64,000 nt of DNA from the NCBI RefSeq assembly GCF_021190955.1, contig NZ_JAIOAO010000004.1, forward strand, positions 434,001 to 498,000, given 5' to 3'. Each line of letters begins with the position of its first letter. Position 1 is the first letter of the stretch. Made by a program: the position numbers and the translations under genes. A model generated the notes under the pieces. The model worked only from the letters and a program-made list of their open reading frames with translations. It was not told the DNA's origin and searched no databases. This stretch comes from Parachryseolinea silvisoli (lineage in GTDB: Bacteria > Bacteroidota > Bacteroidia > Cytophagales > Cyclobacteriaceae). Shown here in pieces: positions 58,079 to 64,000 of this stretch.

Positions 58079-58747
58079 TCAGCGAAGGAATGCCAGGAGG
58101 CCGGGGGCGACCAGGCAGGATAGGATGATGAGCATGTCTTTAATATTAGACAGCGAGCGGTAGATCAGCCGGCGGGCGGAGGCGATGTGGGTGAAGTTCA
58201 GGATTTTGGCGATGTCCTGATAGCTGAGTCCCTCATAGAAGTAATAGAAGATGGCCTCGCGTTCTTTTTCTGTCAGGGCCGCGATGGCGTTGTTGAGCCG
58301 CAAGAGCTGTTGCTCGTGGAGCTGCCGGTCGATAAACTTTACTTCGTCGGAGACCTCGATCTGCAGCTGGAAGATGTCGGCCAGCTGATTTTTCTTTTGC
58401 TCGGTTTCCTGTGCTTTTATGTAGTCTACGACGCGCCGGCGAAAGGCTTTAAACAGGTAAAATTTGATGGATGTGGTGTCGCCGAGGGTCTCGCGGTTTT
58501 TGCGGAGGTAGATAAAAAAGTCTTGCAGGCAGTCTTTTACCAGCTCGCGGTCGCTGCAAAACTTGGTTCCATAATTATAGAGCTTGTTGACGTAGGTTTT
58601 GTAGATGTCCACAAAGGCGGCTTCGTCGCCTTGCCGAAAGGCGCTCCAGAGCTCCAGGTCACTGGCCTTGTCGGCGGCACGCTCGGTTTCTTCCTTCCTC
58701 GCGGACAGAAAGATGTTCACTTCTCTATGGTACGAATGGTTTTCCAT
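58079..58747 (-). CDS. ECF sigma factor (FecI-like) with hydrophobic tail
   Basis: A 222-residue RNA polymerase sigma factor of the Bacteroidota FecI class. Region 2 is FVDIYKTYVNKLYNYGTKFCSDRELVKDCLQDFFIYL; region 4 is LTEKEREAIFYYFYEGLSYQDIAKIL and the HTH TSARRLIYRSL-like segment. It should be held by FecR and released when SusC binds its glycan, then transcribe the SusC operon. The last 16 residues (IILSCLVAPGLLAFL) are hydrophobic and may tether the protein to membrane. The start at 58747 (MENHSYHRE) is preferred because the upstream open frame is Arg/Cys-rich. Confidence 0.9.
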   Translation of the reverse strand: MENHSYHREVNIFLSARKEETERAADKASDLELWSAFRQGDEAAFVDIYKTYVNKLYNYGTKFCSDRELVKDCLQDFFIYLRKNRETLGDTTSIKFYLFKAFRRRVVDYIKAQETEQKKNQLADIFQLQIEVSDEVKFIDRQLHEQQLLRLNNAIAALTEKEREAIFYYFYEGLSYQDIAKILNFTHIASARRLIYRSLSNIKDMLIILSCLVAPGLLAFLR

Positions 58748-59241
58748 CGTTTGTAATGATGAAATTATTCCTTTTTGGGGAAAAATCAAAATGATTCGGT
58801 TTTCAGCGCGGGCGGTGGCAAGCACGCGGATTTTCTTTTTGAGATAATATGAAACCGACGCAAGCCTGTGCGCCCTGCAGCAAGCTCGTCGGCACGTTAG
58901 GAGGCACATTCGTTTTCGCGACCACCGCGATGGGATTCGCGCACGCCGCGACGGGCTCCATGTGCAGGACCGGCGACGATACAACGTTATGTCTATGTGA
59001 AGAATGAGCAACCTCCGCCCGTGGAGAGGGGCATGTCATGCCGCGACGGAGGTCTTCGGTAACGAAATCACAATCATTGCCACGCGTGCGTCTTAACACG
59101 CCTTTAAAACGAATCGATCAAGCGTAACGATTGCTTAATGAAACTGCGCGGCAGTCATCCGATGATTTTTTCATTTTTGCCGCCTTTGAAAGATCCCATG
59201 AGCGTGGTCACTCCTCTAACATTCACAGCGCTTTAAACTTT
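58748..59241. other. Intergenic region between the two PULs
   Basis: A 494-bp divergent gap with no gene I can support. It holds one stem (CCTCCG...CGGAGG, about 59012-59066) and, for the rightward SusC, the possible -7 box CATTTTTG (59172-59179) about 63 bp before the ATG. No promoter could be assigned with confidence for the sigma gene. Confidence 0.5.
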
Positions 59242-62200
59242 ATGCATATGAGTAAACTATTTACCAACAAATTGCTACACGCGATCGCATGCCTGCTGTC
59301 GGTCGTGTTTTATTATGCACCCCTGGATGCTGCGGGCGAGACAAGCGCCGGCGCTTTTTTTCAACAACGAAAAGAAGTAAGCGGTAAAATTACCGACACG
59401 GCGACGGGTGAGCCTATACCCGGTGCGACTGTCCAGATAAAGGGGACATCGCTTGGCGCGATCACCGATGCCGCCGGGGTTTTTTCGCTGAGCGTTCCGG
59501 ATGATGCCACGACGCTTGTCGTTTCTTTTCTGGGGTATAAAACGGTTGAACAGGCGATCGGTACCAGCACGATGTTACAAATAGCGCTGGAGAGCGACAC
59601 ACAAGCGTTGGACGAATTTGTAGTGGTAGGCTATCAAACGATGCGCAAGAGCGATGTTACCGGTGCCATTGCCAGCGTGAAGGCCAGTGAGCTCAATCGT
59701 ACCTCGCCCACCGTAGGGCAGGCGCTGGTGGGCAAAGTGGCCGGCGTACAAATCTCGCAGGTAACGGGAGCTCCTTACAAAAGCACGAAGATCCGCGTGC
59801 GGGGTACAAGCTCGATCAACGCGAGCTCCGATCCGCTGTATGTAATCGATGGCTATCCGCAGAACGGCGATCTTTTCATGAACATGGAGGATGTCGAATC
59901 CATCGAGGTATTGAAGGATGCCGCTTCGGCCGCCATCTATGGATCGCGGGCATCCGGCGGTGTGATCCTGATCACCACGAAGCGAGGGAAGGAAGAAAAG
60001 CCGACGATCACCTACGACTACCAGTTTGGTGTCAATCAACTTGCCCGCAAGGTGGATGTCCTGAACGCCCGGCAATTCTACGATCTCTTTGTCGACGCGC
60101 ACAACAAGACCTATAAAGACCTGGTGACCTCACAAGGCAAGGCGTGGAACGACAACATGGTGCGTGACGACAACGCCACGCGGACGGCCTATACCAACAA
60201 CACCAATGCCAACACGATCAGAATTCCCGAGTATATGTATGACTTCGCTTCGGGTACGATCAAAGACCCGCAGTATGATACCGACTGGCAGGATGAGCTT
60301 TACCGGAATGCCATCAACAACCGTCATAATTTGTCGGTGGTCGGGGGACGTAACGGTGTGCGCTATGCCGTTTCCGGCGGATACCAGGACCAGGAAGGGA
60401 TAATTATCAACACCGGTCTGAAGAAGTATAACCTGCGCTCGAACCTGGACATTGACGTTTCGAAACGGATGACGGTGGGCGCGAGTCTGGCGTATACCGA
60501 TACGGAGTCGAAAGAGGTGACGGAAGGGCGTTTCCACCAAAGCCCGGTACTCACGGCGTTGATTTACCTTCCTTTTCTGCCGGCATACAATGAGGACGGC
60601 ACGCCGGCACAGTATGGCATGGCATCGCAAGCGGCGGATTATGCTTTCCAGGGTGATATCGAAAACCCGGTGGCGTACGTGCAACAGGTAAAGAATTTGC
60701 GTAAGACCACACGTGCCACGTACAATGTATACGGGCAATATAAAATCATCGAGCCGCTGACGGCGAGGCTCTCGTTCGGTACCTACAACTATACCGACAA
60801 CTGGGAGTTTTACCGGCCGACCAGCATTACCTCGGGTAATTTTGGACCGTATTCGCCTCAGGCTATTACAGCGGCCAACGCGCGCAATGCACGGTCGGAC
60901 GAACGGGATTACCTCACGGAATTTACGTTGAACTATACGAAGAAATTCGACAAGTTCGGCGTAAGCGGTGTGCTTGGTGCGTCGGCACAATCGCACTATA
61001 CGGATTTGGTTGATGTTTCGGCCAATGGATTTACAGACGACAAAGTGCCTTATGTTACGGGTGGCGGAGCCGATCCCAGCAACTTTACGCGCAATAAAGA
61101 AAGCGCTATTACCGAATATACGATGGCGTCGGCCTTCGGTCGCGTGAACGTTACCTACCTGGACCGTTACCATCTCACGGCTACCTTCCGCGGAGACGGC
61201 AGCTCACTTTTCGGTCCTGAAAACCGGTGGGCTTATTTCCCTTCCGTATCCGGAGGCTGGACGGTTTCCGACGAGACTTTTTACCGGGATCTGTTGGGCG
61301 AGCAAAGCACGTTGAAGCTTCGGGCAAGCTGGGGCTTGAGCGGTAACAACGGGATCGGCGCATACAATTACCAGCAGACGATGACCCGGGGTGGCGTGGT
61401 GATCGGTAATAATGTTGCCACGGCGATGTATCCGGGTCCGTTCCGCGATAACGAGCTGGGGTGGGAATCTACCTCGCAGACCAATTTGGGTGTCGATGTG
61501 GGTTTGTTCGGCGGACGCTTGTCGGTGATCGCCAATTATTATGACAGCTATACATACGACCTGCTGTTCTCCAAACCGATCACGGCGGTGGCGGGTTCTA
61601 CGTCGATGCTCACGAACTTACCCAACTCGAAGATCAACAACCGCGGTATTGATCTTCAGCTCGATGGACTGATTGTATCGTCAGACGATTATGAGGTCCG
61701 TGCGAGCGGAAACTTTTCGCTGAACCGGAACAAGGTGCTCGACCTTGGCGGGGCGTCGACCATCATTACGAACGGCGCGGAGCGCTCGTATATGACGCAC
61801 ATTACGCAAGAGGGGCAACCCATCGGGATGTTCTACGGATTTGAGGTGGCCGGTATGGTGAAGACGCAGGAGGAAGCGGACGCCATGAACAACGGCACGG
61901 GGCATGCGCCGTCGTCGGCGCAGAGTACCAAGATACAGCCCGGTGACCTGTACTTTGCCGATCTGTTTCCCGACGGTGTTATCAACGACAAGGATAAGAC
62001 GATCATTGGCAACCCGCACCCGAAGTTTATCTACGGATTCAATTTGTCGGGACGGTATAAGCGCTTCGATATTTCGGCATCGGCAAACGGCTCCTATGGC
62101 AACAAGGTGCTCGATGGACAAAACTACTACAACCTGAACATGGAAGGTTCGGGCAACCAGTACGCGATCGTAGACGAGCGTTTCCGCACGCCCGAAAATC

Positions 62201-62529
62201 CCGGTAACGGTGAGATCTACCGTGCGTCACGCGGCGGGACACAAAGTAACAGTACGCGCTTGTCTACATTTTATTTAAACGATGCCTCGTTCCTCAGAAT
62301 TACCAACGTAACGATAGGCTATACGTGGAACATGGCGGCGCTTACGGGAAATACGATCTCGAACGTACGTTTCTATGTATCGTCGGATAACCTGCACACT
62401 TTTCAGAAATACAGAGGCTATAATCCCGAAGTGGACTATGCCAATGGCGGAAACCTGACGCCCGGTGTGGATTACGGTAAGTATCCGCTGATGAGATCGT
62501 ATAACGCAGGAATCAGAGTTCAATTCTAA
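59242..62529 (+). CDS. SusC/RagA TonB-dependent transporter without STN domain
   Basis: A 1095-residue outer-membrane transporter. After an N-terminal hydrophobic signal (to about residue 32) comes a carboxypeptidase-like domain (about 48-130: VSGKITDTATGEPIPGATVQI), the plug (VVVGYQTMRKSDVTGAIASV and MEDVESIEVLKDAASAAIYG) and a barrel ending in YNAGIRVQF. There is no STN domain, so it is not predicted to use the FecIR system next door. It is followed at 14 bp by its SusD partner. The locus is cut by the window end, so its glycan cannot be inferred. ATG 59248 is an equally good start. Confidence 0.92.
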   Translation: MHMSKLFTNKLLHAIACLLSVVFYYAPLDAAGETSAGAFFQQRKEVSGKITDTATGEPIPGATVQIKGTSLGAITDAAGVFSLSVPDDATTLVVSFLGYKTVEQAIGTSTMLQIALESDTQALDEFVVVGYQTMRKSDVTGAIASVKASELNRTSPTVGQALVGKVAGVQISQVTGAPYKSTKIRVRGTSSINASSDPLYVIDGYPQNGDLFMNMEDVESIEVLKDAASAAIYGSRASGGVILITTKRGKEEKPTITYDYQFGVNQLARKVDVLNARQFYDLFVDAHNKTYKDLVTSQGKAWNDNMVRDDNATRTAYTNNTNANTIRIPEYMYDFASGTIKDPQYDTDWQDELYRNAINNRHNLSVVGGRNGVRYAVSGGYQDQEGIIINTGLKKYNLRSNLDIDVSKRMTVGASLAYTDTESKEVTEGRFHQSPVLTALIYLPFLPAYNEDGTPAQYGMASQAADYAFQGDIENPVAYVQQVKNLRKTTRATYNVYGQYKIIEPLTARLSFGTYNYTDNWEFYRPTSITSGNFGPYSPQAITAANARNARSDERDYLTEFTLNYTKKFDKFGVSGVLGASAQSHYTDLVDVSANGFTDDKVPYVTGGGADPSNFTRNKESAITEYTMASAFGRVNVTYLDRYHLTATFRGDGSSLFGPENRWAYFPSVSGGWTVSDETFYRDLLGEQSTLKLRASWGLSGNNGIGAYNYQQTMTRGGVVIGNNVATAMYPGPFRDNELGWESTSQTNLGVDVGLFGGRLSVIANYYDSYTYDLLFSKPITAVAGSTSMLTNLPNSKINNRGIDLQLDGLIVSSDDYEVRASGNFSLNRNKVLDLGGASTIITNGAERSYMTHITQEGQPIGMFYGFEVAGMVKTQEEADAMNNGTGHAPSSAQSTKIQPGDLYFADLFPDGVINDKDKTIIGNPHPKFIYGFNLSGRYKRFDISASANGSYGNKVLDGQNYYNLNMEGSGNQYAIVDERFRTPENPGNGEIYRASRGGTQSNSTRLSTFYLNDASFLRITNVTIGYTWNMAALTGNTISNVRFYVSSDNLHTFQKYRGYNPEVDYANGGNLTPGVDYGKYPLMRSYNAGIRVQF

Positions 62530-62543
62530 ACAGACTTTTTACC

Positions 62544-64000
62544 ATGAAAAATATAAGTTTCCTATTCGTAGTCGTTGCGCTGGTGCTGGCATCGTGCAGC
62601 GATTATCTGGATGTACCCAACCCGAATGCGGTGCCCAGCGATCGTTATTTTTCTTCGGAGATCGACGTCGACAAAGCTGTGGCCGGGATCTATAGTGCCA
62701 TCCGGAGCAACGATTGTTTAGGTGAGACCAGTGACTTGTTCAGTGAGGAGCGCTCTGACAATACCGGCCGGCTGGACAACCAGGGCAACGCGGGAGAGCC
62801 CTTTCAGTTTACCAATTTTTCATTGCTGCCGGGTAACACCAACCTGAAGTCGCACTGGAGCGCCCTGTATGTGGCGGTGTCGCGCGCCAATTATGTGTTG
62901 TCGTACGTGGACAATCCTGCTATTAAATTCACGAACGAGGCCAATCGTTCCATCTATAAATCAGAGGCTCTGTTCCTGCGTGCCCTCACGTATTTCCACC
63001 TGGTGCGCAAGTGGGGAGACGTGCCGATGGTAACGGAAAACCTGACGTCCTATGATGCGATCGTGACCCACACGTATCGCGTGCCACAGGAAGATGTGTA
63101 TGCGCAGATCGTTGCCGATCTGAAAGCCGCCCTGGAATCTGAAATTCCCAACATACAGGCGGCTGCGGCCAAGGGGCGTACCTGCAAGGCAGCCATCAAC
63201 GGTTTACTCGGCCAGGTATACCTGACCATGGGTGAGCTCTTTACCGCGGGCCGCCAGGAGAATCTCACCAACGCCAAAACCTACCTGGAAGCAGCGTATG
63301 GCATGCGTAGCTTTGGCCAGCTGTCTGAAATTCCGTATGCGGACGTGTTCGACGTGGCGAAGAAGAATACCTGTCCCGAGATTATTTTCCAGATCGTCTA
63401 CAAGCAAGGCGATCAGAACTACGCGTCGGGCCTGGCAGCACGCAATCAATCCATCGGGGAGACCATCAACTCGCAGAAACCGGCCACGGGGCAGGGAACG
63501 TATGTCAACACCGACCTGGTAAACGACTACGAAGCAAACGACATCCGGAAGGACTTCTCGGTGAAGTGGGCCGACCATGCGAAAGCAAAAGCCTGGTTTA
63601 TCACCAAGTATCGCGATGCAAGCGGCGCGGCGGGTATCAACGCGTATGGCGGCAACGACTTTATCCTGATGCGGTATGCCGATATCGTCCTCATGCTTGC
63701 CGAGGTGAACGAGCGTCTTGGAAACACCGCGGAGGCGATTGGCTACCTGGATCAGGCGCGCACGCGGGCCGGCCTTCTGCCGTATGCCACGGCGGATGCA
63801 GATCCCGTGTATCACGCGAAATATCCGACGCTGCAGTTGGCTATATTGCACGAACGTCGGGTCGAGCTGGCGTTTGAAAACCACCGCCTGTTCGATCTGC
63901 TCCGTACCTTCGGCTCGGAACCTCAGGGTTTTGTCGACTATATGAAGAGCAAGAATCCGGCGGACTACGGCATTTCGGATCTGAAAAACGTGTCCACCAA
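62544..64000 (+). CDS. SusD/RagB-like lipoprotein (runs off the window end)
   Basis: A partial SusD-family protein of at least 485 residues, with no stop before the window end. The lipoprotein signal ends ALVLASC (Cys near residue 18). Typical SusD segments follow: DVDKAVAGIYSAIRSND, RSIYKSEALFLRALTYFHLVRKWGDVPM, AINGLLGQVYLTMGE, and ILMRYADIVLMLAEVNERLG. The C-terminal ERRVELAFENHRLFDLLR is present, so only the last few dozen residues are missing. It pairs with the SusC at 59242. Confidence 0.9.
   Translation, partial: MKNISFLFVVVALVLASCSDYLDVPNPNAVPSDRYFSSEIDVDKAVAGIYSAIRSNDCLGETSDLFSEERSDNTGRLDNQGNAGEPFQFTNFSLLPGNTNLKSHWSALYVAVSRANYVLSYVDNPAIKFTNEANRSIYKSEALFLRALTYFHLVRKWGDVPMVTENLTSYDAIVTHTYRVPQEDVYAQIVADLKAALESEIPNIQAAAAKGRTCKAAINGLLGQVYLTMGELFTAGRQENLTNAKTYLEAAYGMRSFGQLSEIPYADVFDVAKKNTCPEIIFQIVYKQGDQNYASGLAARNQSIGETINSQKPATGQGTYVNTDLVNDYEANDIRKDFSVKWADHAKAKAWFITKYRDASGAAGINAYGGNDFILMRYADIVLMLAEVNERLGNTAEAIGYLDQARTRAGLLPYATADADPVYHAKYPTLQLAILHERRVELAFENHRLFDLLRTFGSEPQGFVDYMKSKNPADYGISDLKNVST

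Noticed and set aside
1-64000. CRISPR arrays, rRNA or tRNA genes.
   Set aside because: No regular repeat-spacer series and no cloverleaf with conserved T-loop was noticed. A covariance-model scan would be needed to exclude single tRNAs.

Overview
The window looks like a chromosomal segment of a Bacteroidota bacterium, most likely of the Cytophagales/Chryseolinea type (the phylum is secure, the genus is a guess). The evidence is two SusC/SusD polysaccharide-utilisation loci, a FecI-type sigma factor with FecR anti-sigma, the phylum's TAnnTTTG -7 promoter box in front of several genes, and many lipoprotein signals. No rRNA, tRNA, CRISPR array, integrase or transposase was seen.

Layout. 0.1-6 kb: a DapA-family aldolase and a cupin divergent from a MocR regulator, an alpha/beta hydrolase, a slipin and a small membrane protein. 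5.9-12.3 kb: a metal or siderophore locus with a His/Cys-rich small protein, an ABC ATPase, a TonB-dependent receptor and two NosY-like ABC permeases. 12.6-19 kb: an accessory block of phage-like character, with an uncharacterised 412-residue protein, an excisionase-like protein, a replication-initiator-like gene split by one in-frame amber codon, and a DnaC-like ATPase. Beside these lie a small membrane protein, a DUF5675 protein, a tiny HTH protein and two divergent paralogues of an unknown family. 19.3-27.2 kb: an envelope-remodelling block with an LtaS/EptA-like transferase, an outer-membrane receptor, a PepSY-like protein with a broken signal peptide, an OmpR-type two-component system and a PAP2 phosphatase. 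Four promoters in this block carry the same 11-bp direct repeat at a fixed distance from the -7 box.

28.1-35.5 kb: a tight five-gene operon of unknown function, visibly richer in A+T. It encodes a three-TM membrane protein, an amidohydrolase-fold protein that seems to lack part of its metal site, an 896-residue exported protein with a beta-barrel-like end, an Ig-like lipoprotein and a membrane-anchored glycine-rich protein. It looks like an envelope-spanning assembly and is the best candidate for an undescribed system. 35.6-39 kb: a DinB-like lipoprotein, a BcrAB-type ABC exporter and an epimerase.

39.2-44.5 kb: a predicted low-oxygen/nitrosative-stress regulon with an RIC/YtfE di-iron repair protein, a Crp/Fnr regulator, a 602-residue possible flavoenzyme and a B12-dependent ribonucleotide reductase. 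All four genes have a TGAYNNNNRTCA palindrome 23-24 bp upstream of a -7 box or its expected position. 44.7-46.5 kb: a MarR-regulated operon with a SlyA-like operator in its promoter. 46.5-49.2 kb: an MpaB-like protein, a DUF2809 protein and a TlpA-like thioredoxin.

49.3-64 kb: two head-to-head PULs. The leftward one (GH76, SusE-like, SusD, SusC with STN domain, FecR, ECF sigma) is probably for alpha-mannan. The rightward SusC-SusD pair runs off the window end. At least five REP-like palindromes and several long hairpins punctuate the intergenic spaces.
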